Part shown: one piece after another, positions 49,601-61,204 of the stretch | Numbering within the stretch: the stretch's first letter is position 1 | Layout: the number at the start of each line of letters is the position of its first letter | Assembly (NCBI GenBank): GCA_013396915.1 | Contig: VWZL01004338.1 | Location: forward strand, 146,375 to 210,374 | Length of the DNA stretch: 64,000 nt | Direction: 5' to 3' | Source of the DNA: Stercorarius parasiticus | Lineage: Eukaryota > Chordata > Aves > Charadriiformes > Stercorariidae | Made by a program: the position numbers and the translations under genes | The notes under the pieces: generated by a model | Databases searched by the model: none | Seen by the model: the letters and a program-made list of their open reading frames with translations, nothing else | What the model was told of the DNA's origin: nothing

Positions 49601-51118
49601 TTACGTCATGGTTCTGTAGAGACTGACTTGCAAAACTTTTCTCTCTGTAATGCTTCTATAAACATGAATCTGCTATTGTAGTAATAAAGGTGTATAGAAG
49701 GAGATAGTATTGTTCTCCGGGGAGCTCGAGGAGTTTTGATGTGGATCAAAAAATAAAACCTAGTAAAATGAATTTTGTGTAAACAAGATACATGCTATAA
49801 GCAGCATAACAGAAATTACATTTTGTTTTAAAAACAGTATCTAGGAACCTGGTAGATGAGTATGGGGGGTTCGCCTGCATATTAATGAACTGTACAGGAC
49901 AATGCAGAGAGATGATTGGGTGAGGGACTAATAACACAGGGAGACTTAATGAATTGAATAGAAACAGTAGTTCATGCTTACAAGAAAAGAAGATACTTCC
50001 GTTTAGGGTACGAAGGAGGTTATAAGCTCTAGATAGACGCCCTTCAGAAGTACCTTGGTTTATTCATTTGAAAATCAAATGTAAAGCAGTTCAGTAGCCT
50101 CCCCGAGCTCAGATCACACCTTGATTAAGAAATAGTTGCATTTAACTGACCTGGTAATTCATGTCTTTTAGGCTAAACATTTGGGTTTCTCTTCCCAGGC
50201 AGATGGTCTGAATGCTTGTTTAACCTTTCCTATTAGTATTAATGATGTGTTTTATTCATAAAAACAAGAAGTGTTGAAAGATGCTGTAGATTTGCAGAGT
50301 TAGTCATGCATGTCAAGTAGGCTTTACATAGCCAATTCAATTTGTTTGTGTAATTTTAGCAGTGCCTTGTAACAAATGTTATTTTGATCAATTTATCAGT
50401 TGATATATCTGAAGTGTATCAACAGCAACTAAGCACATCCGTTACAGTAGCTATTATCCTTTCCATGTGACTGCCTTGCTTTCAATACTAAAATTTGTCT
50501 CCTGTATTATATTAGCGGGGAAGAATTTGAAATAAAATAATCTCTGGTAAAAATATTAGGAGTATACTGGTCACAGTTTAGTTCTCACATCAGTCCAAAT
50601 TAGGAGAACCTCTCTGTTTAAAAACTGTGGATGTTCAAATTTGAAAGCAAGGATGAAAATTAGATGGAGTTAAGCTAAATAATTGAAGGTACGCTTATCT
50701 GGTAAGGACAACTTGCTGATCCAGCTCAGAGGTAGTAGGATTCCTGGATTTCAAGCAGAGGCTTGAATGCTGCCAAACCACTTGAAGGCAGAGCCTTTCG
50801 CCACAACGCAAGATGTATTTTGTCCCCATGTACTAGAGTTTTGGTCTAGACCTAATATTTCCCAATTATTGTCGTCATCATTGTCTTTAATCAAATTAGA
50901 AGTCTCTGATATGGTAATAAAACAAGACACAGAGTATAGCCAAGGTTCACTAAGCACTGCTTTGGTTTCTGTTCTACCCCCTCAATGTTTAATAACTACA
51001 GACAGGTTAAATTATAAGACCACATCTTACCGTAAACTTGACAGTTGCTCTGAGCCAGCGTTACTAGAAGGATGTACAGTAATACCGTTTTTATCATCAT
51101 GACTAGAGGAGCCTTCAT
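34279..51118 (-). CDS. BTLA: BTLA, B- and T-lymphocyte attenuator (six coding exons)
   Basis: Inhibitory immune receptor of the Ig superfamily. In mammals it binds HVEM (TNFRSF14) at the surface of lymphocytes and recruits SHP-1/SHP-2. Minus-strand coding exons are 51118-51031, 38922-38614, 37533-37498, 36823-36686, 35772-35726 and 34620-34279. Each has AG/GT borders and compatible phases (1,1,1,1,0), giving 319 residues against 289 in human BTLA. Order: signal peptide (1 to about 24), V-type Ig domain (about 30-132), stalk (133-158), transmembrane helix (161-186), and tail with YDND at Y248, ITIM LTYAAL at Y286 and ITSM TEYASI at Y312. The extra-cysteine pattern CPVRYC and WCKVEVDTC is characteristic of BTLA. 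Intron 1 is about 12 kb and holds CR1 insertions. Exon joining rests on splice signals and phase, without transcript data. Confidence 0.93.
35726..35772 (-). CDS. BTLA: BTLA exon 5, juxtamembrane segment
   Basis: 47 bp between TTTTACTCAG and GTATGTTT. It enters in phase 1 and leaves in phase 0, which matches the phase of the last exon. It encodes [16 protein letters not shown], equivalent to the basic juxtamembrane region of mammalian BTLA. Confidence 0.8.
36686..36823 (-). CDS. BTLA: BTLA exon 4, transmembrane segment
   Basis: 138 bp, phase 1 to 1, preceded by GCAATTTTAG and followed by GTAAGT. It encodes a short acidic stalk ([13 protein letters not shown]), a hydrophobic helix from [10 protein letters not shown] to VVCMFWCL, and a basic stop-transfer RRYR. 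This is the usual type I membrane anchor. Confidence 0.9.
37498..37533 (-). CDS. BTLA: BTLA exon 3, 36-bp stalk mini-exon
   Basis: Twelve codons, phase 1 to 1, flanked by GCTTTTCTCTTTCAG and GTAAGTTTTG. With the split codons it encodes [13 protein letters not shown]. It matches the position and KSA-type start of the human stalk segment (DVKSAS). It can be skipped without a frame change. Confidence 0.8.
38614..38922 (-). CDS. BTLA: BTLA exon 2, Ig V-type domain
   Basis: 309 bp, phase 1 to 1, preceded by TTTTCCTTCTCTTCCAG and followed by GTGAGG. It encodes strand B cysteine (IIRCPVRYC), tryptophan of strand C (MRWCKV), a further cysteine (DTC) and the strand F motif DSGCYRC. N-linked glycosylation sequons are NAT, NDS and NFS. 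The cysteine layout matches mammalian BTLA, apart from an additional cysteine before the tyrosine of strand F. Confidence 0.95.
40228..42205 (+). pseudogene. CR1 LINE, relatively well-preserved partial ORF2
   Basis: A plus-strand CR1 copy opposite in orientation to BTLA, within its intron 1. The coding part starts in the linker before RT ([19 protein letters not shown]) and runs to the C-terminus ([20 protein letters not shown]). RT motifs are [16 protein letters not shown], motif [11 protein letters not shown] and SGVPQG. The catalytic box is FADG at 41306-41317 instead of FADD. Only one frameshift (about 40680-40700) and one stop (41204-41206, before LVMSGVPQG) break about 1.85 kb. The 3' end has the tail TTCTATGATTCTATGATTC at 42180-42202. 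ORF1 and the endonuclease are missing by 5' truncation. Confidence 0.95.
44683..44755. repeat. A-rich low-complexity tract
   Basis: Runs of CCAAAA, CAAAAC and similar units. Confidence 0.85.
47758..47963 (-). mobile_element. CR1 LINE, 3' end fragment
   Basis: Plus-strand text starts AGAATCACAGAATGGTTTGG and continues with the same block seen at 3635-3830 (GGCAGGGACACCTCCC, GGCCTTGAACACTTCC). It is a minus-strand CR1 3' UTR copy truncated after about 200 bp. Confidence 0.93.
51031..51118 (-). CDS. BTLA: BTLA exon 1, signal peptide
   Basis: Begins ATGAAGGCTCCTC at 51118. Codons 1-29 encode a basic start followed by the hydrophobic core [17 protein letters not shown], a plausible cleavable signal peptide with a cut near residue 24. 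The exon ends in phase 1 before GTAAGATG, a good donor. Its phase fits the Ig exon 12 kb downstream. A different first exon cannot be excluded. Confidence 0.8.
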
Positions 51119-52015
51119 TCTCCAGGCATGGTAGAGAGAAGAGGTTCCCGTGGGTTTAAAAAGTGCAGTTCAGATGGCCTCTTGCATCCTGTTAGGTTTA
51201 CCCGGGGTATATGTCTGAGCTGATTCCCTTCTCTAGTTCTTCTCTCAAGACATTGCAGAAAGGGGCGGGGAAGCAATGTATCTGCAGAAATCTCATGGGT
51301 TACGCAGTTGTCTTTTTTTTTTTTTCCTTTTTGTGTGTGGTTGAAACACGAACTGCTTGATCATTTCACATCATCTCAGAACTTCTCTGCAATTCAAGGC
51401 AAAACATATTTCACCCTTCTCTGGCTCCCCTTACAGTGTAACAAGCACAGCTGCAGGTTTTATTTTTTTGAAAGATGCTCCCACAATTGAGGTTTTGGGT
51501 TTACAAGCAGCTACATAGCAGAGAGAAGGGATGCACAACAGTATTTTAAACTTGTTTAGTCCTTATGTATTACTCTAATCCAACATTAGCAAATTAAGAA
51601 GCCAAACAAACTCACTTTCACAAGCTGGTAGATGTCAGAAACATGTGTCTGAATGTTCTTAATTTCCATTAGATTAATTTACAATAATCTGCACTGTAAG
51701 AGATGATTGCTTCTACTATTTAGTCTTAGCATCCTCATAACATAAGGCCAAGTATTTGGATTTTGTGGGTTCTTTTTCAGCATGTCCTTGACACCTTTTT
51801 TTCCCCTAAATATTTCTAAAATGCTGAACTATTTAGCTGAATCTTCCCAAAAAATTCTGTCAATGCAGCGTTTCTTCATAAATTTAGAACCAAAATAAGG
51901 TTGAACAGGAACTTTGTACATAGCCATTACCACTTCTCCTTATAATGCAAATACAACCACAAATAGAAACCAGGGAAGAAATTAATGCAGTTATGAAATC
52001 CTATGTTAAAATAGG

Positions 52016-52225
52016 TAGGTTTAGACTTGATGTTAGGAAACACTCTTTACCAAGAGGGTAGTCAAACACTGGAACAGGCTTCCTAAAGAAGTGTCAATGC
52101 CCCAAGCCTGTCAGTGTTTAGGAGGCATTTGGACAATGCTGTTAAAAACATGCTCTAACTTGTGGTCAGACAGTTGGACCAGATGATCATTGTAGGTGCC
52201 TTCCAACTGAACTATTCTATTTGAA
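52016..52225 (+). mobile_element. CR1 LINE, 3' end fragment
   Basis: Starts TTTAGACTTGATGTTAGGAA and contains CACTGGAACAGGCTTCC, ATGCCCCAAGCCTGTCAGTG and the end block GTGCCTTCCAACTGAACTATTCT. It is the same CR1 subtype as the copy ending at 8990, and shows what that copy looks like without its 24-bp insertion. Confidence 0.92.
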
Positions 52226-53552
52226 ATATTTCAGGCATTCTAGACAGAACATATGCATGATGTCATGTGCTAACAAAAATCTAAATTATCAGGATTTTTT
52301 CAAAGTAATATTTTGGAGAAAATAATTGAACGGCTTTCCAAAATTTCATAGTTGGAAGTGTCTGGCTAGGTACATGATGATCAGGAGAATCATACTGATG
52401 TTTGTGAGAAACTCGAATAGCCTTACAAAAATTGCAATTCAGCCTGAATGGAAAACATTTACGAAAGAAAACTCCTTGGGTATAACTGCACACACAGCAT
52501 ACTTCCACTTGAGACAAAATACTAGAACCACAGATTGCATTTCTGTACAGTGAAGACATCTAGTGGTTGAATCCGTATCTACCTTAATAAAGTTGGTCAT
52601 TAAGGGGTATGTTTCCTGGCAGTGTAATTTCTGCTTGTGTTGATGTAGAGTTATCTAAAGTTTACACTAGGAATGTAGTATTAGTAGTTGGTACTTAATC
52701 TCTGTATTCTTATTAGAAGAGCTGTTTTGGGTTGAGTCCTTTGCTAACTAAAACTGAAGCTTTTTAATAAGACAAGGTTTTGTCTGTTCTCCACCGTGTT
52801 TTGAGATTGGTTTTCTAGGTGGATAATTCCTTTTGGTAACTTTGTGGAAGTATTCTGAACTGTAAGACAGGTATTGTCATATGTTAGCATTTCGGGAGAG
52901 GTGAGGTGAGTCAGAGTGGCAGGAAGGAGTAAGTATTTCCTGTACTGCATACTGCACATGGCTTGTGAGGATTCTTTACTTTGTATTTTCAATAGTAAAT
53001 CTCTTGGGTGCTCATTTGTGGGTTTTGGAGCCCTTTTCTTTAAAAGGCTTTGGCAAATGTGACTTCTAATGCAGACGCTTTGTTATTTATAAATTATTTA
53101 TTATTTATATTTCCTTTATCTCCTTTCTGCTTAAGAGTAGGGTTGTGGGTTTTTATGGTGGAGTATTTTGGGAATCTGCTGGAAGATGACAAAGAATCTG
53201 AATTTCTCACGTTTTCTTGTTAAGACTTTATTACCTCCTTGAGATGTGCCTGGGAGCTTTTTTTAGTTTTGTAATATTATTAAGTTATAAATGAGATCTT
53301 TCAGATCTCCAAACAGTAACTTATATTCTTATTTTTTTGAGGAAATCAGTCCCTGAATTTGAGACACTAAAATAGTCTAGTTTTGCTTTGAAAGCATGTT
53401 TCAAAGAATAGTAAATACTTAGTAAATATAAAATAACTATTTACCAAATAAAGGAATGAGATTCCTAATCTAAAACTGCATAACTAGGAGAGGGAGGAGC
53501 ATATGCATTTAATTCAAGGTGAGATATCATTTGAAGATGGCAGAAGATGATG

Positions 53553-53564
53553 TCACTAGATGGC
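53553..53564 (+). promoter_or_regulatory. CTCF-like motif
   Basis: TCACTAGATGGC differs from the CTCF core consensus CCASYAGRKGGC only at the first base. Binding is not shown by sequence alone. Confidence 0.3.
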
Positions 53565-56500
53565 ACTGATTTCCACTATCCGCAGTAACTCAGTAACTTC
53601 TTTGCTATATGCAAATCAGGCCTCAGCTGAATCCTAACAGATAAAAAGTATTTCAAGAATTAAGAGAATTCAATGCAATTCATACACAATGATTAGCAGA
53701 GTTCTCTGTGTGTTGAATACTATTTTCAGGAAGAGGCTCAAAAAATATGGAGTAAAATTCAGAGTGTCTTAAACACCTGAGGATTGCTATTAATAGAAAA
53801 TTTCTTCGCTTGATTCAGTCCACTTTGCCATGTCTGCTGCTTCTTTACTGAAAGCAAGTGGAAAAAAACCAAACAACTATGTAATGTTCCTTCTGTTCCA
53901 CCCCAGTTTTTCTTCTGACAAGATGAGGTTGTATTTTGGGGTTGCATTTTCCCTGTTTGCAGGTGGCTAAACATTGGCCTCCAACCACATAGAGAGATAC
54001 GGCATTTAGATAGCAGGCTTCAGTAAGTCTGCTGAAAATTCTTCACTACACTACATGAAGACGCTTTAGTATTTGCAAGGAACAACAATTTAGATCAGGC
54101 AGCTTACAGTAGTACGTGGTGTCACGTGAGTTATGGGTAGCCCCTGCAGCCTGTTCTCATGTCTTACCACCCCAGATCCTTGCTAAAGGAGGGATTAGTT
54201 ACTTCGTTTCTATGCAACTTATTTCCTTTTTCCATAGAATGGGATTCTCTGCATCTCCCTGCTTTTTCCTCAGCAATTTCTGTTTAATAAGATGAGCTAA
54301 GCTTTAAGTCAACAAACACATCTTGCACCAGGTTCTAAAGTGCAGATAGAGCACGGGGCTGGACACTCTCACAGGGGGTGTCAGTTCATTTAATACAGAG
54401 TTGGTTAAGAATCTACTCAGGGGTTTGCTATACATAAAGAACTTCCCTAAGTGTAAGCATGGGTATTCAAATTTTTGGATTCCTTTTCCGGTAATGACAG
54501 GCTTCAGAAATAAGGGGAGAGAGGAAGCAATTTAAAGTTAATTACAAAAGAATTGAAGTAAGGAGGTCTCATTTACTGCAGTGAAATCTAATACTGAATT
54601 TGGAAGCTATTCTGTACACTGAAGGACAGATTTAAAAAAAAAAAAAACCACACTTGAGGCAAACCAATATACAAAACCCCCCTAAGAACCTCTAAAGGGC
54701 CCAGTTATTTTTCCTCCAGCTTTGAACAGAACTGCTGAATGATAGCCTCTTTCCACTGCATTGCTATAACCTACTCTATTGGTTAGGAGAAAATGGAAGA
54801 TTTCCTTGTTTTCCTCAGGGACACAATAGTTCTTACTGGACAGAAGTATCAGATAGGAGGAAAAAGTAAAAGTATCCACTGAAGGACAGAAGAAACTTCT
54901 ACTGAATGTGTACTCGTATTTCAGTGTGTTCTCAGAGAACATACAACATGAGTACTGGCCACTCCACTTCACTTAAGTAGTCCTCTGCTTTTATTTCCCC
55001 TTCCTGTGCACAATTAGACAGGAGACAACACCTAGAGAGATCTAAGTGCTTAAATACATCTAAAGCATGAATAAATTTAAACTGCTTGTGCTTGTTTAGC
55101 TCGGCTGAACACAGGCTTTGCATACCAACTGAAACCAGTAATCTTCCTCGTGTCCTCCTCCACATCTAGCAGAAATCTAGCAAACTAATGTTCTTTTGCA
55201 AGAATAAATCTTCAAATGTTTTTGGCTTCTGAAACCTTAAGTGCACATGGAGTTGGGAAACTCAAAAGCTAAACTCAAAGGGACTGAAATAGCTATTCAG
55301 CAATTGTTTATAATTTCTATTTTATACTTAATTTTCTATGTTATGGAATAGAACTGTATTAAGCATACTTAATATATAACAATTAGCTTCAGGGGCAACT
55401 CTGGTCTTGAGGCTGCCCTCTGTCAAGCCTGACTTAACAGTTGCGGTAGCTATCTGTATCCTGTCTCAGAGTCTGCACCTTGGGCTTCTACTTGTGAGAT
55501 ACGCTCTCTGCTTTTGAATGTGAAAGAGGTGGCCTCTACCACAAGAAGACACACCCCTTGCAGAAAGAGGAAAGCGGTGGGATGGGGTAAAAAAAAAATA
55601 AATCCTTACCTGACTTAAGCAGAACTGCCATAGATTGTCTGTCCTTCAGTCTCTGCTGTCCAGCCTATGTAAATGACAAATGTCAAACCTAATTATCAGT
55701 ATAGATGTAGCCTAAAAGCAGTTATGTATACTTCATCCTAACGTATCCTCAGTATGGGTTAAACGGTATGATTCACTTAGGAAAGTAAAATGTCATCAAA
55801 AGAATTCACCATGGCCTAATTACTAAACTTTATATATATACTTCACCTGATTCTGCACCAGCTTCCACACAAATCCTTACTAATACGTTGATTTTGCAAG
55901 TATACAGATGCTGTTACAAAGAGGAATTGTCCACACAAGAAAACTTTACAAAAGGGTATGTTTATTTCTAGTCTGCTTTTCCATTTGGTATAAAGGCAAC
56001 AAAAAGCAACTTGATCTTAATGTGCTGTGACCTGAAAATGAGAAAATAATGATTAATAACCTGATGAGTCAAGAGGTTGCACGAGTTTACCACTGATCCA
56101 TCGTGAGATGTCAAGCCAGATAAGAATTCAGGAAAAGGAACATGCAAACAATCAAACCTACAGCTGATAATCTTGATGGGCTGATGTTATGTTTGCAATT
56201 TTCATGAAGTCCCTAAGGGAGACAGAGATCAAACTGTGACCTTTTTGCAGATAGTTTGGAGAGACCTGATTCTTCCACATTGCAGAAGCCCTTCCTGAAA
56301 AGACCTGAAGCATTAGGCAGCTGCAAGATCCTATACCTACAAATCATTTGTTACAATGTCAAAATGCGTAACAATTATTTCACTTGGTGTTCAATTGCAA
56401 CAGAAGGCATAATTAAGGAATTTCTGTCATCATGAAGAAATTCATATACTTGACAGGAAACAGGGGTTCTGTACAAGCAGTCCTGAAACAGACTTCAATG

Positions 56501-57019
56501 TGACTGTGCAGATACATCAACAAACTGCTTCAACATACAGTTTGATATTACCTTAAGCTAGCATGTACATTCTTTAATTTTTCCTCTCACCATCCATTTC
56601 TACTATCTTACATTACCGTTATATGTGACCTACCACATGTTCTTTATCCACTTCTTTGGCAAAATAAAAGATCATGCATAAATTCTATGAAAAAGGAATT
56701 CCTTTATTTTTTTTAAAAAAGGACCATTTTTCCATTATGGAGTGAAAACTTTACAAAGTAAAGTATTTCTTTTCCAATAATATTTCAATATAAAAACTTA
56801 AATCACTTACTCTGATCTCACTGTTCTAACAGGAAGTCTTGTGGCACTGCAGGATCCAGGTACTTTCAGCCTCACTCTAGTATCTAATTATAAGTTCGTC
56901 ACTTGTTTAAATAAAGCCATTTCTTTGGCCACTTACCATCAGCAAAACATCCTTACCAGCAAACCAAATACAAAGCATCTTCACTAGCCCAAAAGAGACT
57001 AAACTCTAATAGCATTATT

Positions 57020-60000
57020 ACAATGAGAAGCTTTGTTAAAAAAAATTTATTTTGAAAGTTAGACACAACCTTAAAATTGTACAAAGACAACAAGCACTCA
57101 AATTACACAAAGAATTAGCAGTGAGTACAATGTGAACACAACAACAGTGAGTCTTGCCTCTCTCTATATGTAAATATAAATAGAGATTATCCTTGCCAAA
57201 CTTCCAGCTTTTTTTTTTTTTTTTTTCCTGAAAACCAGCTCATTATGCTGCAAAACCTAGCAGGGAGCATTTCACTGCTCAGTTCAACAGAATTGCTAAA
57301 AGGGGCTCTGGCTACAAATAGTCCTTCTATCATGAGAATATCCCATACTTTGCAGAACCAAGTTTCTCTCTCAATTGAAAAACAGCTTTCCCTTTCATTA
57401 TGATGAATGTTTCACCTCCTCTAGGGACCTGCCAAATTGCAGGCTTCAAAATTCTTAAAAAATGTTAGAACTCGCTCATGTTTTTTCATTTTCAAGAACA
57501 TGCAAGCTGAAACTAACATGGTGCACACATGTAAGTAGTCACAAAACCGAGAATGTTACTGTTTGTATTTTACTCTTTGAAAGTGTTGTTCCAAGAAAAG
57601 CACTTTGGAGTAATTTTAGCTGTGAGTTGGCTAAATTAATACAAGTACACAGTCATAGAAGAAAATATTTCTTCTTTTTCTCCTTTTTTTTATATTACAC
57701 TTAGACCTTATAATATATTAATAAACCTAACAAAAAGCATCCCATATAGCTTGTCCCTACTTATGTATGTAAAATGAAAAGCAGATGTTATTACCATCCT
57801 TCCTTTACTTCTGCGAGTACTCTTTACAGGAAATACATGGAAAAATAATGCAGAAAAAAAGGAAAACCCCATGGAGACTGTTAAACACCCTAGCCACAGC
57901 CTCAGGGATTAGTTATTACTTAGGTTTAGGTATACCAGAAAACTTCCGCTGTAAATCTTCCCTAAGACCAACAGCAATTAAACCAAGGTTATGCTTTATC
58001 CAACTATAGCCACACTGGCAAAAATTATACTCGTGCACTTGAGTGTTTGCAGGGCTCTATTCCAAGACTGAGTGGAACCATTTTTACTTTTAAAGAAAAT
58101 AAGTGTGTCGTGTTGATGATCTGGGTTATGTCCATGAATATAAACTTACTCATTCATTATTCTTTCTAGATTACCTGGAAGTGCTTTATTTTTCATTGTT
58201 TTACTCCATTATGAATGTTTGTTGCAATGGATTAGTACCTTGATTTTTCAAAAAGCCTGAAAAAAGTTGTGGCTTTTTTTTTTTTAACAAAAATTTCCCT
58301 TTATTAAGACACCAGAGTCCTACAAACTGCTGTGCATTGGAATTAAGTCAGTTCCATCCAAAATCCTGATGACCAATTTTTGCTTCCAAATTGTTGTGAG
58401 TTGGTAGCCTATGGCTGCACTGATAAGATTCCTCACCAGGCTCATACCCTCTGCAGTAATTCTGCTTAAAAAATAAATTGGTATTAGAATAATTACTGAA
58501 AATACGTACAGAATTGTATTAATTCTGTGAATTGAGGCTCTGTACACTAACTGCTCTATAAGCAAAGTAAGCTTTTGGGAACCTAAGTGTTCTAGTATCA
58601 CTTTGCCTCATTGAAAATGTCTGGTTTTCTTTTTTTAATGAAAGCTGTTGACATTGCTAACTTTTATTTTTATGTAAAACCGCATAAATGAAAGTAACGA
58701 TATTTTTTTTCAGTTCTGCAAGAGCATATTTGATGTTACCATTAAGCTTTTAAAAATGTCTGTTAGTTTGCCAGTCAAGGGAAAAACATACAGCATTGAA
58801 TCATATATAAAATGGTCATGGGGCACGGCTTGTGAAATCCCATGACAGCAAGAACTGAGCTAACTAGCCCAAATTCATACCATTTAATTGTACCATCTTC
58901 TCTAGATGGTTTTGTTTAATGGAAGCCTGTTTTCTCGATACTCCATTGTTTTCTGTTTGCTTCAATTCTAAGATTGCTTTTACAAGGTAAAAAAATAAAA
59001 AAATTAAAGCAAGGATATTTTTTCACTGTAATGAAACAGCAGCTGTAAAAGAACACTTTCAGTTATTAGGACAGAAAAGGCTATTGGCAGTGTACCTTTC
59101 ACTTGGCTTAAGAAGATTTATAAAACAGTTCTAGTCCAAGGCAGTTCATGATCTTAAGCTAAACCCAAGCTTGTTCAACAGCAAACAATATTTTGGAAGG
59201 CATATTTTGATATCTAGGATTAGAGGGAAAAAAAATTACTACTGTTATTTCTGTCTGAAGTTCTAAACCAGCAACCGATATCATTGACAGGATTGCTATG
59301 ACTGCATGGAGTCCTGCTAGCTTCAACAGAGGCCAAAGGTGCAGCAGTGTACTGCGTACCCGTGTATTGGTACAGATGGATAGGCAGCTTTCTACTTTTT
59401 AGTTTTGTCTGTTTATTCAAACAGGTCTCGTAGCAGAAGGCTACACCACAAGGTTATAATGTAACCCAAGTGCATTTCAGTAGAAGCTAATTGCACAAAA
59501 ACCAGTTGTTACTAAGCATGTAAGTCCCTCTCAATCCAGTAAAAGAGACTACTCTAGAAATAGCTACAGAAAATAGCTACAGAAACAAAATATGCAGGTT
59601 ATTTGTCTCATTTTAGCAATTACTTAGCATTGCTGAAAATATATGGAATAAAAGAAATATTGAGAAACAGATACTGTGAAACTACTGGCGAAAAGATGTT
59701 GAACAGAACAACCGGCTCCACCTGAGGGAGTTAAAGCATGCTTACACCATTGTATCCACAGAGTGGAGGGTTTCTGTGCTCCTAGAAGATGCTTGGCATG
59801 TCTCTGAACCCAGAGCACCTCAAGGAAATCTAGAGCAAGCAGAAGTTGGTTGTATTCCAGCACTCTGCACTATGCTCCCTCATTCCATTCAAAAACTTTA
59901 TAGAGCATTTACATCAAGAGGACTATTTGGCATAATAATTTAGAATAGTTCAGTAATCGTTTACTAGATTTCAGGGAGGGTAACATTATTGAAATTCTGC

Positions 60001-61204
60001 AGTTTCCCATTTCACTTTTTGCCAGACCAGTAGATGTGGCCTTGGCACAGAGTAAGAAATACAGCCCAGGTCTGTAATTCCAGTATAGCTTCAAAGTATA
60101 CACACTTCCCTATTTGCACTTACAGGTATTGAATAGCCTTTGCAGTAACTATTTTGAAAACTATTTTAATCGCTTTACCTCCTTTGAATAAAAGGCTGAG
60201 GACAAGGCCAGAGACGTAGAGGACCTTCAGGGAAAGATGGAGGAGCCTCTTCTTCTGTGCATTGTAAAAGAACTTTCTCAACTCTGCAATTTAGTGCCTC
60301 CCCCACCCCCAATCTAGATTTAGCATCCTTTGTCCTGCTAGTAAGAAAAAGGCATTAATCCTCTCTACTAAGATTTTGGCCCAGTATAAGTTTTACTTGC
60401 CAGCAGCTGCACTGCAAACCACACTCAGTTACTGGTTTGTCTACTCAACGTTCAAAGATTGGCACTGAAACTGAAGGGGACATGTTAAACCGAGACAATG
60501 AAACAGCAATTTTAAAAAGGTGGGCATGGTAAACCTGCAGAACTCCTAGCTTTGTGAGAATAGTGGAGTTCAGTGGTCAATACAAGAGACTGGTTAATTA
60601 AGCTAGATAATGAATACATACACAGTTGCATCAAATAGGATAAGGGAGTACTCTAGAAGAAAAACATTTCGAATTTTAGAACATAAATCGAACTTGAGTA
60701 GGAATTTGCAATAATCCTCCCCCAACAGAGCAGTTATAGTTTAACTAACCATTCTACAGCTTCTTGCATTTCAAATGTGCAGCACTTCTTCTTGGTCACT
60801 CATGGTCAGGATACTGGACAAAGCAATCCACTGACATGATTAACAGTCCCTATCACGTCATCTTCCTCGTATATTTAGATGCACAGTTTAGGTAGGTGAG
60901 GTCCTCCATCCAAGTGCCTTTTTATTAGCATCAGTTACAGCTGGACTGAACGTAGATAAAGTGTATGCCAGGTACGTTCCCTACATTCATTATGAGTTCT
61001 ACATCAATGTAGCTCCAAAGTCTACAGCAGGGTTAGCAAGAGCCTGTGGCATACCACTAAGTTCACAAATAGATTGTCATTTCTACAATAATACAAAATA
61101 GCTTGTAAAACCAATATGTAACACTGTATATATGCATGAATATAAAAATAAACCACACCATCAATATGTAAAACTTCACAACGATGATGAAAACAGTTTT
61201 CTTC
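57020..61204 (-). other. CGGBP1: CGGBP1 3' UTR (inferred extent)
   Basis: Sequence downstream of the CGGBP1 stop, free of introns, genes and recognised repeats. Minus-strand AATAAA signals lie at 59417-59412, 58305-58300 and 57051-57046. A long 3' UTR of several kilobases is known for CGGBP1 in mammals, so the distal signal near 57046 is a reasonable end. The true end is not proven. The open frames inside, such as 58320-58601, are taken as chance. Confidence 0.5.
57046..57051 (-). terminator. candidate distal polyadenylation signal of CGGBP1
   Basis: AATAAA on the minus strand, about 4.1 kb downstream of the stop codon. Alternatives exist at 58300-58305 and 59412-59417. Confidence 0.35.

Larger units (their letters stand above)
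38923..51030 (-). other. BTLA: BTLA intron 1
   Basis: About 12.1 kb. It contains the CR1 copies at 40228-42205 and 47758-47963, A-rich low-complexity DNA at 44683-44755, AT-rich DNA at 43950-44110 and several homopolymer T runs. No further exon was recognised, but a short alternative exon could be missed. Confidence 0.7.
51119..57020. other. BTLA-CGGBP1 intergenic spacer
   Basis: No supported exon except for possible noncoding 5' exons. A minus-strand donor-like CAG/GTAAGG is at 55610/55609. Contains a CR1 tail (52016-52225) and two CTCF-like motifs (52555-52566 imperfect, 53553-53564). Confidence 0.5.

Noticed and set aside
54682..54972. Minus-strand frame containing SGQYSCCM, superficially Ig strand F-like
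   Set aside because: No strand B cysteine, core tryptophan or flanking splice sites. Chance resemblance.
58320..58601. 93-codon minus-strand frame with a hydrophobic segment
   Set aside because: Lies inside the inferred CGGBP1 3' UTR with no supporting features.
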